The notes: generated by a model from the letters alone, not told the origin. Positions 32,415-42,412 are shown, counted from the first letter of the stretch. The stretch is 64,000 nucleotides of DNA from JADGRF01 sp036382515 (GCA_036382515.1 DASVHQ010000075.1:15104-79103), one strand, 5' to 3'. Numbers and translations are program-made.

Positions 32415-34754
32415 ATGCTCACGCCCTCTCTCGACAACAGCGTCTCGGCACCCAAGCGCTGGTCCGCCGACGAGCTGATCCCCTTCGGCAAGTACATCCT
32501 GCTGAACAAGATCAACTCGGGCGCGACCGCGGCCGTGTATCGCGCAAAGATCCGCGGCGAGGCGGGCTTCGAACGACTGGTCGCGGTCAAGCGCATCCTG
32601 CCGCACATGGCGGGCGACCCCGAGTTCGTGACCACCTTCGTGCGCGAGGCCAAGACCGCCGCGCGACTCAACCACACCAACATCTGCCCCATCTACGAGC
32701 TGGGCAAGGTGGGCGAGTCGCTCTACATGGCGATGGAGTGGATCGCCGGCAAGGATCTGGGCGCCATCACGCGTCGCTTGCACCGCGCCGAGGAGGTGAT
32801 GCCGCCGGTGATCGCGGCGTGGATCGCCAAGGGCCTGTGCGACGCGCTCGATTACGCGCACACGCTCAAGGATGCGCGCGGCAAGCCCGCTGGCATCATC
32901 CACCGCGACCTGTCACCGACCAACATCGTGCTCAGCTACGAAGGTCAGGTGAAGCTGATCGACTTCGGTCTGGCGAAAGCCGCGGGTCGCGCGCAGCAAA
33001 CCAACGTCGACGCGCTCAAGCAGAAGCTCGGCTACATGAGCCCCGAGCTCGTGAAGGGCAAAGCCCCCGATGCCCGTTCCGACGTGTTCGGAGTGGGCGT
33101 GTGCCTGTACGAGATGGTCACCGCGCGCCGGCTGTTCGCCGGCAAGGACGACATGGCCACGCTCAAGATGGTGAGCAACGCCTCGGTGCCACCACCGTCC
33201 GCGCTCGTCGAAGACGCGCCCGAAGAGCTCGAAAACATCATCATGCACGCGCTCGAGCGCGACCCCGACAAGCGCTGGCAGACCGCCGGTGAGATGGGTC
33301 AGGCGCTCAACGTCTTCATCACGCAGAACGACCCGATGTTCGGCACGCGGCAGCTCGGCGACTTCATGATCGCGCACTTCCGCGATGAGATGGAAAAGGA
33401 GCAACGACGCGTCAACGAGCTCCTCGAAGCCAGCCACGATCCAGTGGTGCTCGAGGAGCGTCGCCGTTTCTTCGCCTCGCCGGCGGGTGCCGCAGCCATG
33501 GCGAAGGCCGAGGTCGCGCGCCGCATGAGCACGCAGCCTCCCAGCGTGCTCACCGAATCCGGGCGCCCCGCCAGCTCCGTGGCGGCGGCACACAATGTGC
33601 CCAGGGCGCCGGCCCTGCCCCGCATCGCCGTGCAGGCGGGCGTCTCGAGCCATCCGCCACCTGCAGCTGTTGGCGGCGGAAAAGGCAACCTCGACGAAGA
33701 GGCCACCAACTTCTTCGAGCCGGCCAAGCTCGCGATCGAAGCTCCCAAGCCGGTCTTCGAGGACGAGGCCACCGGTTTCTTCGACGGGCAAGCCCATGCC
33801 CGAGCCGTCGAGGCTGCGCTGCATACCGATGCACCACCGCACGCGGCACCGGCGCGGACCGCCGCACGCGGGGCCGAAGCGCCCGTGGCTCACGCAGAAG
33901 ACGCCTCGGCCGACGCGCTCGGCTACTCGGCCGAAAAGACCGAATTCCTGGCCGGCGACGCGTTCTCCGAAGTGGTGGTGGAAGACAACCTTGCAGCGCC
34001 CGCTCTGGGCGGCGGCGGCGGCTTCGGCGACGAAGACGCGACGCACATCTTCTTCAACAAGGAAGATGGCACCGGCGTCCCCGACCTGCTCGCCGAAGAA
34101 CCCGACGCGGCACCGGCGCGGCTTTCACCCGTCCCGAAGCCCAACGGCCGCTCGCAGCCGCAGCCCGCAGCTGTAGCGACCGCGGCGACCGCGGCGGCCG
34201 TGCAGCCGATGGCGGCGGCGAATCCTGCGCCGGCCGCGGCGACGCCGGCGGCGGCCTCGCGTAAGAGCAACACGCTGCCCAACTCCGCCTTCCGCAGGAG
34301 CCCGGCCACGGGGGAGCGCGCGCGCACGACCACGCTGGAAATGAGCGCACCGCGCAGGCCCGACCGCCTGTCGCGCATTCTGCTTTTCGCAGGTCTGTTG
34401 CTCCTGGCGTTCGCCATCGCCGGCCTGATCGCCAGAACGCCCGTGGGCATCGCGCTAGGTCTGCGCAAGCCCACGACCGGTGCCATCGAGATCCGCACCA
34501 CGCCCGCGCTCGCTGCCGCCGTGAAGCTCGATGGCGTCTATCGGGGCCGCACGCCACTGCGCATGGATGGTGTGCGCGCGGGCCGGCGCGTGCTCGAGCT
34601 ACAGGTCGACGGCTATCTGTCCGTCGAGCGCGCCGTCGACCTGAGCGGCGGGACCACTGCCATGGTGGACATCGCGCTCGCGGCGCGTGTTGCGCCGCCG
34701 CCAACAGCCGCAGCCGCGCCGACGCCCGCACCGACGGCCGCAACCGGCCACTGA
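32415..34754 (+). CDS. Serine/threonine kinase with C-terminal PEGA domain
   Basis: 779 aa from the ATG at 32415. The kinase domain occupies about 26-300: Lys59, HRDLSPTN (Asp165) and DFG (183-185) are present, and HRDLSPTN is the wording typical of myxobacterial kinases. The Gly-rich loop is degenerate (NSGATAAVYRA instead of GxGxxG). A long acidic/Pro/Ala linker contains two repeated motifs EEATNFF and DEATGFF, then DEDATHIFF. One membrane helix (ILLFAGLLLLAFAIAGLI) precedes a PEGA domain (AAVKLDGVYRGRTPLRMDGV, GRRVLELQVDGYLSVERAVD) at the C-terminus, outside the membrane. A longer GTG start at 32349 exists but adds a basic, unrelated N-terminus. Confidence 0.9.
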   Translation: MLTPSLDNSVSAPKRWSADELIPFGKYILLNKINSGATAAVYRAKIRGEAGFERLVAVKRILPHMAGDPEFVTTFVREAKTAARLNHTNICPIYELGKVGESLYMAMEWIAGKDLGAITRRLHRAEEVMPPVIAAWIAKGLCDALDYAHTLKDARGKPAGIIHRDLSPTNIVLSYEGQVKLIDFGLAKAAGRAQQTNVDALKQKLGYMSPELVKGKAPDARSDVFGVGVCLYEMVTARRLFAGKDDMATLKMVSNASVPPPSALVEDAPEELENIIMHALERDPDKRWQTAGEMGQALNVFITQNDPMFGTRQLGDFMIAHFRDEMEKEQRRVNELLEASHDPVVLEERRRFFASPAGAAAMAKAEVARRMSTQPPSVLTESGRPASSVAAAHNVPRAPALPRIAVQAGVSSHPPPAAVGGGKGNLDEEATNFFEPAKLAIEAPKPVFEDEATGFFDGQAHARAVEAALHTDAPPHAAPARTAARGAEAPVAHAEDASADALGYSAEKTEFLAGDAFSEVVVEDNLAAPALGGGGGFGDEDATHIFFNKEDGTGVPDLLAEEPDAAPARLSPVPKPNGRSQPQPAAVATAATAAAVQPMAAANPAPAAATPAAASRKSNTLPNSAFRRSPATGERARTTTLEMSAPRRPDRLSRILLFAGLLLLAFAIAGLIARTPVGIALGLRKPTTGAIEIRTTPALAAAVKLDGVYRGRTPLRMDGVRAGRRVLELQVDGYLSVERAVDLSGGTTAMVDIALAARVAPPPTAAAAPTPAPTAATGH

Positions 34755-34773
34755 GCAGCGCCCGCCGACTTGC

Positions 34774-35775
34774 TCAGCCTTGCAGCAAGCGATCGACCCA
34801 GAGCGCGAACGGCTCCGACGTGAAGAGCGTGCGCATCGCCGGCTCGCCGCGTTCCAAGAGGCGAGCACGCACCTGCTCGAGCAAGCCCGCCTCCTCGAGC
34901 AGCTCGCGCAGCGTACGCTGCCCTTCGAGCGCGAGCACGGCGCGCACCTCGGACTCGATGATCGCGCGCCACAGCTCGCGCGCGAGATCGTGTTCCAGGA
35001 TCGGCGCCGCCACGGCGATCGCACCCGAGAGCGGCAGCCGATCGAGATCGTCCAGGATGGTGGTCATCGGCGTCGCGAGCACGTGATCGAGCACGCTGCG
35101 CGCGAGGCCTTCCAAAAGTTTCGCGGCCTCCGGAGCTTGTAGCCGCGCGGAGATCGCGCGCTCCAGACCCACCACGGCACCCTGACTGTAATCGCGCGCA
35201 GCGTCCCGCAGCCGCGCCTCGATGTCGACCCCGAGATTGTCAGCCACGCTCTTGCCGAGGCTCAGTAGACGTTCGCCCGTGCCACGCCCTAGCCGACCGA
35301 CCAAGCCAGCCGCCGCCGCCGCCGCACTACCGGCCGCGCCGGCCTCGCGTCCCGCCAGCGGGATGCGCGACGCAAAGCTCATGAACACTTCCTGCAGCGC
35401 CGGCGCGAGCAACGCGCGCAGCTTGTCGCGATCGAGCGCACCACGCAGCCACGCAAAGCGCGGCCCGTTGGGGTGAGTCACCAGGCGATCGATGGCCGCA
35501 CGCGCTTCGGCGGACACGGCATCACCCACGCGCTCGTTGCCTGCGCGGAGAGCCGAACGCACACGTCCGAGCCCCGGCAGGACGTGCTTCTCGATGGTTC
35601 GCTCGACGTTCGGCCGACGCAACGCCGTGACCAGCAGCAGCGACACGCTCTCCACGTCGAGCCAGGTCGAAAGCGGCTGCGCCAGCACGTGGTCGGCCAC
35701 CAGCTCGACGCCTGCCCGACGCAACGCGCCGTCCTCGGCGCCCAACGCACGGAGGATCCGATCACGTGGTTCCAT
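34774..35775 (-). CDS. Hypothetical helical protein, 333 aa
   Basis: Starts at ATG 35775 (EPRDRILRALGAEDGALRRA), overlapping the 3' end of the upstream gene by 14 nt, so the pair is coupled. It is all-helical and Leu/Ala/Arg-rich (LDVESVSLLLVTALRRPNVE; RELLEEAGLLEQVRARLLER). A central Ala/Gly-rich segment (GREAGAAGSAAAAAAGLVGR) could associate with membrane but is short. No known domain. The link to the TIGR04552-like gene suggests one pathway. Confidence 0.75.
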   Translation of the reverse strand: MEPRDRILRALGAEDGALRRAGVELVADHVLAQPLSTWLDVESVSLLLVTALRRPNVERTIEKHVLPGLGRVRSALRAGNERVGDAVSAEARAAIDRLVTHPNGPRFAWLRGALDRDKLRALLAPALQEVFMSFASRIPLAGREAGAAGSAAAAAAGLVGRLGRGTGERLLSLGKSVADNLGVDIEARLRDAARDYSQGAVVGLERAISARLQAPEAAKLLEGLARSVLDHVLATPMTTILDDLDRLPLSGAIAVAAPILEHDLARELWRAIIESEVRAVLALEGQRTLRELLEEAGLLEQVRARLLERGEPAMRTLFTSEPFALWVDRLLQG

Positions 35776-36907
35776 GAGACGAGCCTCCGTGCTCTGGGTT
35801 GGTCTTCTTCGCGGGTGGCGTGCTGTTGTGCGGCTCCGCGCCACCGGTGCCGACCTTCAGTCGGTGCATCACGGCACGCTTCTGCCGCTCCTTGTACGCC
35901 GCGTGGCTCGCCTCGCCGACCTCGTTGCGCTGCTCGGTCGCACGGTCGAGGATCTGGAACTCGGTCAGCACGAACACCACCGGCCCGAGCGCGCGCGCCT
36001 GCGCAGGCGCGCGTTCGAGCATCGCCTGCGGCACGCGCAGCGGCATGTCCACGACGAAGTGCACGATCGAGTAGCTCTGCGCCGTGAAGCGGTTGTCCAA
36101 CCGCGTGAGGTCGTCTTCGTCGTCGGGCTTGATCTGCATTTCCGTGAACAGCTTGGCGAGGTGCGGCTGCTGCTCGCAGTACGAACGGAAGTGCACCATC
36201 GTGTTGGTGCTTTGCCCGGGGATCACGTAGTTGAAAGGAAAGATGTGCCGCAGCATGTACTCGAGCGTCGGGAAGACGTCCTCGGGCTCGCGCGTCACGA
36301 TGCGGAAGCGCAGCTTGTCGTAGATGTTGGCCGCGATCGTCTCGGACTTCGACAAGAGCTTCTGGTAGAGCGAGTCCTTGTTCTTGCGCCCGCCGATGAA
36401 CTCCAGGATCGGGAAGCCGTGCGCGAGCATGCCGCCCATCACGCGGTAGACCTTCTCCTCCACCAGGTGGAACAGCTCCTGGTCGGAGAACGGCAGCATG
36501 AACAAGAGCTCGCGGCCCTCGAGGTGATGCACGATGTGCATGCACTTGAGAATCGCGCACGCGCACATCTGCCGGTGACCCGAGCTCGACGCCAGCATGA
36601 GCAGCCCAGGCAGATCCAGCGCTGCGACGGGCTTGGGCACCGGGAAGTCGAAGTGCCGGCGCAGATACGCGATGGCCTCGTCGCGGATCGCGGCGATGCG
36701 ATCGACGTCACGCGGGTCGTCGAGGTTGAAGTCTTGCGCGCCGATGAACTGATACGCCTCGTCCTCGGAGGCGAAGTTGAGCCGGTGCCAGTCGATGACC
36801 GAGCCGCCGCGCAACGCGAGCCTCACGGCTTCGAGATCGTGCAACCGGAACTGGTCGAGTGACCGATAGAGCTTGTCGGTCTCTGGGGTGAGTCGCACGA
36901 GGGGCAT
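35762..36907 (-). CDS. TIGR04552-like protein, possible nucleotidyltransferase fold
   Basis: 381 aa. The text resembles the TIGR04552 family described from myxobacteria and relatives: LDQFRLHDLEAVRLALRGGS, VIDWHRLNFASEDEAYQF, and a block KLRFRIVTREPEDVFPTLEY that recalls the RelA/SpoT synthetase core, followed by a conserved HIFPFNYVIPGQSTNTMVHF. A role in nucleotide signalling is only inferred from that resemblance; the catalytic residues of (p)ppGpp synthetases were not matched one by one. The C-terminus is basic and disordered. It precedes the helical protein with a 14-nt overlap. The GTG or ATG near 36907 (PLVRLTPETDKL) is the start. Confidence 0.7.
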   Translation of the reverse strand: MPLVRLTPETDKLYRSLDQFRLHDLEAVRLALRGGSVIDWHRLNFASEDEAYQFIGAQDFNLDDPRDVDRIAAIRDEAIAYLRRHFDFPVPKPVAALDLPGLLMLASSSGHRQMCACAILKCMHIVHHLEGRELLFMLPFSDQELFHLVEEKVYRVMGGMLAHGFPILEFIGGRKNKDSLYQKLLSKSETIAANIYDKLRFRIVTREPEDVFPTLEYMLRHIFPFNYVIPGQSTNTMVHFRSYCEQQPHLAKLFTEMQIKPDDEDDLTRLDNRFTAQSYSIVHFVVDMPLRVPQAMLERAPAQARALGPVVFVLTEFQILDRATEQRNEVGEASHAAYKERQKRAVMHRLKVGTGGAEPHNSTPPAKKTNPEHGGSSHGTT

Positions 36908-37193
36908 GAAGGGGTGGGCTAGGGTACACCGAGACCGCCGCCGTTTGTCTGCAGCGATCGATCAAGTGGCGAAAGCGCTCGTTTCCGACGCGCACGGTTC
37001 ACCCACGACGCGGCTCGCAACTGTGGTGGATGGATCACGCGAGCTTCGACTGCGAGCCCTGCTCACGTCTGCACCCCAGATCAAGTTCGCTTCCAACGGC
37101 TCGAGCCGCACGCATTCGGGCCCGTTGGCCCGGAGGTCGCGGTAGCGAGCCGCTGCCGGTTGGGCTCGCTCGGCCTAGCTCCGGTCGGATGCC

Positions 37194-37337
37194 TCAGCGA
37201 CCGCGACCCAGACCCAGCGTGCCCATGAAGATCCCGACGCTCACGCCAAACACCGCAAGGTTGCCCCACACCACACCTTGGCAGCCGGACATGCAAACTG
37301 CCGCGAGAACCAATGTGCTGAGCCAAGCCTTGTGCAT
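37194..37337 (-). CDS. Small lipoprotein, 47 aa
   Basis: ATG 37337 with AGGAG 12 nt upstream. The product is a complete lipoprotein signal (HKAWLSTLVLAAVCMSGC) followed by a second hydrophobic stretch (VVWGNLAVFGVSVGIFMGTL) and a basic end (GLGRGR). It may span the inner membrane or anchor to a partner. It is divergent from lon, with a 173-bp gap. No family recognised. Confidence 0.65.
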   Translation of the reverse strand: MHKAWLSTLVLAAVCMSGCQGVVWGNLAVFGVSVGIFMGTLGLGRGR

Positions 37338-37510
37338 GCGTTCCAGGACTCCTGACTTGTGCTCCACTATCCTACAAGGCTTCGTGGAGGTCAAAACTTC
37401 TACTACAGGCTGCCTCACGACCGCCACGAAAAAGAAACATCCGCGCCTGGGCCGCCGGCTGCGTGGCCCTCGTGTTGGCGCTGTGTGCAAGATGGGCAAT
37501 AGTGCGCTGC

Positions 37511-39889
37511 ATGGGTGAATCGATCATTCCCGACAGCGCGCTCGATGCTCTGCCGATCCTCGCGCTGCGAAATTCGGTGCTGTTTCCCGCGTCCGTCGTG
37601 CCCGTGAACGTGGGACGTGCGCGCTCGGTGCGACTCATCGAGGAAGCCTTCGGTCACGAACGCCCGACGATTGGCGTGCTCGCGCAGCGCGATGCCGACG
37701 AAGAAGATCCGGGTTTCGAACGGCTCTACAGCGTCGGCACGCTGGCGCGTGTGCTCAAGGTGATTCGCTTGAGCTCCGGTCACTACAGCGTGGTGCTGCA
37801 AGGCATCGCGCGCATGCGCGTGATTCGTCCGGTGGGTCGCGAGCCCTGCCTGCGTGCTCGTGTGGAGCGCTTGCCCGAGATCGCACAGCGCGATGAAGAG
37901 ATCGACGCGCTCACCGCTCATCTTCGCGAGATCGCGCGCGGTCTGACACGCTCGCTGCCGCAACCGCCGCGCGACATGGGCGCCGCCCTCGACAACGTGC
38001 GCGAAGCCGGTGCGCTCTCCGATCTGGTGGCCTCGCACCTGCCGATTCCCACCGAGCGCAAGCAAGAGATCATCGAGACGCTCGACGTGCGCGCGCGCAT
38101 CAAGGCCGTGCTCGAGCTGATCAAGCGGCAGCAGGAGATCCACCGCGTCAAACAGGAAGTCGCCTCCATGGTCGAGGAGGAGATGTCCAAGTCGCAGCGC
38201 GAGGTGCTGCTTCGCCAGCAGCTGCGCACCATTCGGCGCGAGCTCGGTGAGAGCGGCAACGAGGACGACGAGCTCGATGAGCTACGTGAACGGCTCTCCA
38301 AGGCCAACCCGCCGCCCGAGGCCGACAAGGCCGGACGCCGCGAGCTGTCCCGCATGAGCGCCATGAACGCCGCGAGCGCCGAATATCAGGTGGCGTTCAA
38401 CTACGTCGAGTGGCTTGCCGACCTGCCATGGAACCGGCAAACACCCGATCGCCTGGACGTGAACGAAGTGCGCCGCGTGCTCGACGAGGATCACCACGGC
38501 CTGGACGAGCCCAAGAAGCGCATCGTCGAATACATCGCCGTGCGCAAGCTACGCAGCAACAAGCGCTCGCCGATCCTGTGCTTCATCGGACCGCCCGGCG
38601 TGGGCAAGACCTCGCTCGGTCGCTCGATTGCGCGCGCGACCGGCCGCGAGTTCGGACGCATCGCGCTCGGCGGCGTGCAGGACGAGGCGGAGATCCGCGG
38701 CCATCGGCGCACCTACGTCGGCGCGTTGCCCGGCCGCGTGGTGGCCGGGCTCAAGAAGGCAGGCTCGTCCAATCCGGTGTTCGTGCTCGACGAGGTCGAC
38801 AAGCTGAGCGCCGACTTCAGCGGCGACCCGGCAAGCGCGCTGCTCGAGGCTCTCGACCCCGAACAGAACCACGCCTTCGTCGACCACTACATGAACGTGC
38901 CGGTCGATCTCTCGCAGGTGATGTTCATCGCGACAGCCAACCGCAAGGACACCATCCCCAGACCCTTGCTCGACCGCATGGAAGTGATCGAGATCCCCGG
39001 CTACACCCGCGACGACAAGCTCGCGATCGCGCGCGACTTCCTGGTGCCGCGGCAGCTCGCCGATCACGGCCTGACTCCCGAGCACCTCGAGATCACCGAC
39101 GCCGCGCTCGAGCGGCTGGTGAACGAGTACACGTCCGAAGCCGGCGTGCGCCACCTCGCGCAACAGGTCGCCGCCATCTGCCGCGCCGTCGCAGTCCGCG
39201 TCGCCAGCGGCCAGACCGCACACATCGACGCTCGTGGCGAGTTCGTGGAAGAAGTGCTCGGGCCTCCCAAGTACGAGCTGGCCGGTGCCGAGAAGGCCGC
39301 GGCCGCCGGCATCGCTACAACATTGTGTTGGACCCCGGGCGGCGGCGAGATCATGCTCGTCGAGAGCTCGCAGATGCCCGGTAAGGGCGCGATCCACCTG
39401 ACCGGCAAGATGGGTGAAGTGCTCAAGGAATCGGCCGCTGCAGCGCTGTCGTACCTGCGCGTTCGGGCCACGTCGTACGGCCTGCAAGAAGACTTCCTGC
39501 AACGCGTCGACATCCACGTGCACTTGCCCAAGGGCGCCATGGCCAAGGAAGGGCCGTCGCTCGGGCTGCCGATCTTCGTGTCGCTGGTCTCCATGCTGCT
39601 GGGCAACCCCGCACGCCACGACGTCGCCGTGCTCGGCGAGCTCACGCTGCGCGGCAAGGTGCTGCGCGTCGACGGCATCAAACAAAAGTGCCTGGCCGCG
39701 CATCGCGCCGGCATCAAGACGCTCGTCGTACCGCACGCCAACGGACCCGACCTCGACGAAGTGCCCGAAAAGATCCGCAAGGACCTGCAGATCAAGCTGA
39801 TCTCGCGCGTCGACGAGGTGCTGGCGCTGGCTTTGACGGAGCCCGTGCGCATCGCGCCCGAGCCCGCACGCTCGTCGGCACACGCCTGA
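37511..39889 (+). CDS. lon: ATP-dependent Lon protease
   Basis: 792 aa, the size of bacterial LonA. An N-terminal LON substrate-binding domain (LPILALRNSVLFPASVVPVN) is followed by a coiled coil (QQEIHRVKQEVASMVEEEMS), an AAA+ module with Walker A GPPGVGKT near residue 360 and Walker B VFVLDEVDK, and a C-terminal peptidase domain with the catalytic Ser683 (EGPSLG) and Lys726, 43 residues apart as in other Lons. The Ser motif reads GPSLG rather than the common GPSAG. Degrades damaged and regulatory proteins; myxobacteria often carry two Lons, one needed for development, and which one this is cannot be decided. The ATG at 37511 (GESIIPDSALDALP) is the best start. Confidence 0.97.
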   Translation: MGESIIPDSALDALPILALRNSVLFPASVVPVNVGRARSVRLIEEAFGHERPTIGVLAQRDADEEDPGFERLYSVGTLARVLKVIRLSSGHYSVVLQGIARMRVIRPVGREPCLRARVERLPEIAQRDEEIDALTAHLREIARGLTRSLPQPPRDMGAALDNVREAGALSDLVASHLPIPTERKQEIIETLDVRARIKAVLELIKRQQEIHRVKQEVASMVEEEMSKSQREVLLRQQLRTIRRELGESGNEDDELDELRERLSKANPPPEADKAGRRELSRMSAMNAASAEYQVAFNYVEWLADLPWNRQTPDRLDVNEVRRVLDEDHHGLDEPKKRIVEYIAVRKLRSNKRSPILCFIGPPGVGKTSLGRSIARATGREFGRIALGGVQDEAEIRGHRRTYVGALPGRVVAGLKKAGSSNPVFVLDEVDKLSADFSGDPASALLEALDPEQNHAFVDHYMNVPVDLSQVMFIATANRKDTIPRPLLDRMEVIEIPGYTRDDKLAIARDFLVPRQLADHGLTPEHLEITDAALERLVNEYTSEAGVRHLAQQVAAICRAVAVRVASGQTAHIDARGEFVEEVLGPPKYELAGAEKAAAAGIATTLCWTPGGGEIMLVESSQMPGKGAIHLTGKMGEVLKESAAAALSYLRVRATSYGLQEDFLQRVDIHVHLPKGAMAKEGPSLGLPIFVSLVSMLLGNPARHDVAVLGELTLRGKVLRVDGIKQKCLAAHRAGIKTLVVPHANGPDLDEVPEKIRKDLQIKLISRVDEVLALALTEPVRIAPEPARSSAHA

Positions 39890-39959
39890 TGCACACCTGA
39901 CGCGCGCCTTTTGCGCCACGCCCTGCTCCCGACAACCCGCTTCGCACTGCCCATCGATC

Positions 39960-42275
39960 GTGCGCTCGACCCTGGCACAGCTGCTCTCGCTTCCGAGCGC
40001 GCGCGTAGCGCTCGGCCTTGCCGTTGCGCTCGCGCTCGCGCTTTGCTGTGTGCCGCTCTTCGCGGTCCACGGTGCCGAGAGCGCGCTGGCGCTCGGCCTG
40101 TGCCTGCCGCCGATGGCGGCCAGCGTCTGCGCCCGGCTGACCGCGCGACTGCGCGAGCAAGCGGGCAACGTGCGTCCCGGTCGCGCGCTCGAGCTCGCCG
40201 TGGGCTACGCGCTCTTGCTCTTCGCCGCACCCACGTTCGTGCTCTTGGTCGACAGCGCGCGGGTCCGCAACTGCACGCCGGGCCTGGGCTTCGCTTTCAT
40301 GCTGCTCGGGCCAGGCTTCGGCGTGGTGCTCGCGAGCCTGGTCGGCGTGTGCTGCACCCTGTCGCTGCGCAGTGCGCGCGCCGCCAGCGCGCTCGCTATC
40401 CTGGTGTCACTTTTGCCCGTGGGGCTGGGCGTGCTGCGCTTCTACACGAGCCCCGCGATCTTCGCCTACGGCCATTTCTACGGTTACTTCCCCGGTACAC
40501 TCTACGACGAAGGCGTCTCGATCACCGCTGCGCTCTTGTGGCTGCGCGTGTTCACGAGCCTGTGGATCGCGGGGCTGGCGCTGCTGGTCGTGAGCGCCAG
40601 CGACGCCGCAACCTTGCGCTGGTCGCGACCAGCGCGCGAGCGCCGTTCTAGCTTCGCCTTGGCTCTCAGCTGCCTCGCGCTCGCGGCCTGTGCCGAGGTC
40701 TACGCCCCGCAGCTCGGGCACGCGAGCAGTGCCACACTGATCGAAAGCACGCTCGGCGGCTCGCTGCGCAGCGAGCGCTGTCAGCTGTATTTCCCGCGTG
40801 AGCTGAGCCGACACGTCCGCGCGCGTCTCGCGGCCGACTGCGACTTCCGGGTATGGCAGGCCGAACACTGGCTGGGGCTCACGCATCCAGCGCCGATCTT
40901 CGTGTTCGTCTTCCGTTCCGCGCAGGAAAAGTCTGCTTTGATGGGCGCCGCGCAGACCAACCTCGCCAAGCCCTGGCGCTCCGAGGTGTACATCAGCGAC
41001 AGCGGCTGGCCGAACCCCGTGCTGGGTCACGAGCTGGTGCACATCGTGGCGCGCGGCGCGGGCCGTGGGCCGCTGCGCATCGCCGGCCGCGCACTCGGCC
41101 TGTGGCCAGATCTCGCGCTGATCGAAGGCGTCGCCATGGCAGCAGCCTGGCAAACCCAGGGTGGCCTCACGCCCCATCAGTGGGCACGGGCGATGCTCGA
41201 GCTAGGCATGACCCCGCGCCTGTCGCAGCTCTTTGGTCCGAGCTTCCTCGGCCAGGAACGCAGTCTCGCCTATACGCTCTGCGGCTCGCTGCTACGTTTC
41301 GTTGCAGATCGGCACGGCAGCGCGGTGGTGCGGCAGGCCTACCGCACCGCCGACCTGGCGGCTGCGGTGCACCTGCCGCTGTCCACGCTCGAGCGGCAGT
41401 GGCACGCGTACTTGCGCAGCGTGCCCTTGCCCGGCAGCGCGCTCGCCCTGGCACGCGCACGCTTCTCCGGCAGCAGCATCCTCTCCGAGCTGTGCCCACA
41501 CGCGCTGGCCAAGCTGCACGACGCCCTCGACGGCAGTCTCGCCGCAGGCGACGATGCTGACGCCAAGCTCGAGTGTACGCGCATCCTGCAGATCGACGCC
41601 ACCGATGCAGCCACGCGCGCCGCACTCGTGGCCGTGCTCGCACGCAGCGGTGCGACGCAGGCCGCAGACCGCGAGCTCGCGCGCTTGCAGGCGCCACCCC
41701 TCGGCTCGCCCGCATTCGCCGCCCGCGCGGAGCAAGCTCTGGCCGACGAGAGCTTCCGCGCCGGTCGACTGCCGGAAGCGGCCGCAACCTACGAGCGCTT
41801 GCTGCAAGCTCCGAACGACGAAGAGTCGCTGCGCCAGCTGCAAGTCAGAGCGCTCGCCGCACACGCTGGCGGTCGGCAGGCCGGTCTGCTCTTCGATCTG
41901 CTGGTTGCAGAGCCCGGCGAACGCACCGACCCCGCCACGGCCGTTCATCTCGCACGCGAGCTGCGCACCGAGCGCAGCGACGGCCTGCCCGTCTACCTCG
42001 AAGCCCGACAGCTCTACTTCCAGAAACGCTTCGCGCTCGCCGCGCCCTTGCTTGCCGAGGCCCAACACCTGGGTTTACCTACTCCCGAGCTGACCGCCGA
42101 GAACCTGCGCCTACTCGCGATCACCCGCTTCGCCACGGGCGACCTCAAGGTCTCCGCTCAGCTCTTCGAGCAGTTCGCCGGTCACGACAACCCAGGCCGC
42201 GCCGCCGATGCCCAAGACTGGCTGGCCCGCATCACCTTCACGCGCAGCCGAGTAGGCCTGCCTCCCTTGCTCTGA
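39960..42275 (+). CDS. Polytopic membrane protein with HExxH peptidase-like and TPR-like domains
   Basis: 771 aa. The first ~240 residues hold about six to seven membrane helices (LGLAVALALALCCVPLFAVH; YALLLFAAPTFVLLVDSARV). An extracytoplasmic domain contains PVLGHELVHIVARGAG (HExxH, His357) and, about 30 residues on, LIEGVAMAAAW, whose Glu suits the third zinc ligand of a gluzincin peptidase. The C-terminal ~280 residues are helical repeats of TPR type (PEAAATYERLLQAPNDEESL). Substrate is unknown. The start is GTG 39960, 70 bp after lon, so it may be cotranscribed with lon, which would link two proteases (inference). Confidence 0.75.
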   Translation: MRSTLAQLLSLPSARVALGLAVALALALCCVPLFAVHGAESALALGLCLPPMAASVCARLTARLREQAGNVRPGRALELAVGYALLLFAAPTFVLLVDSARVRNCTPGLGFAFMLLGPGFGVVLASLVGVCCTLSLRSARAASALAILVSLLPVGLGVLRFYTSPAIFAYGHFYGYFPGTLYDEGVSITAALLWLRVFTSLWIAGLALLVVSASDAATLRWSRPARERRSSFALALSCLALAACAEVYAPQLGHASSATLIESTLGGSLRSERCQLYFPRELSRHVRARLAADCDFRVWQAEHWLGLTHPAPIFVFVFRSAQEKSALMGAAQTNLAKPWRSEVYISDSGWPNPVLGHELVHIVARGAGRGPLRIAGRALGLWPDLALIEGVAMAAAWQTQGGLTPHQWARAMLELGMTPRLSQLFGPSFLGQERSLAYTLCGSLLRFVADRHGSAVVRQAYRTADLAAAVHLPLSTLERQWHAYLRSVPLPGSALALARARFSGSSILSELCPHALAKLHDALDGSLAAGDDADAKLECTRILQIDATDAATRAALVAVLARSGATQAADRELARLQAPPLGSPAFAARAEQALADESFRAGRLPEAAATYERLLQAPNDEESLRQLQVRALAAHAGGRQAGLLFDLLVAEPGERTDPATAVHLARELRTERSDGLPVYLEARQLYFQKRFALAAPLLAEAQHLGLPTPELTAENLRLLAITRFATGDLKVSAQLFEQFAGHDNPGRAADAQDWLARITFTRSRVGLPPLL

Positions 42276-42412
42276 CCGCGCACCAGCACCCACGCGAAGT
42301 GAGCACGCAGGCCCCAGCCCGGCGCGACCGGTCAGCGCCAGCACCAGCCACGCAACACCGAGCCGTCCGACTCCGCCGCAAGTCCACACCGAGCCCGCAG
42401 CAGCCGCACGAT

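Noticed and set aside
38549..40168. 539-codon minus-strand frame over lon
   Set aside because: Antisense of Lon's AAA and protease domains; Lon has all catalytic residues.
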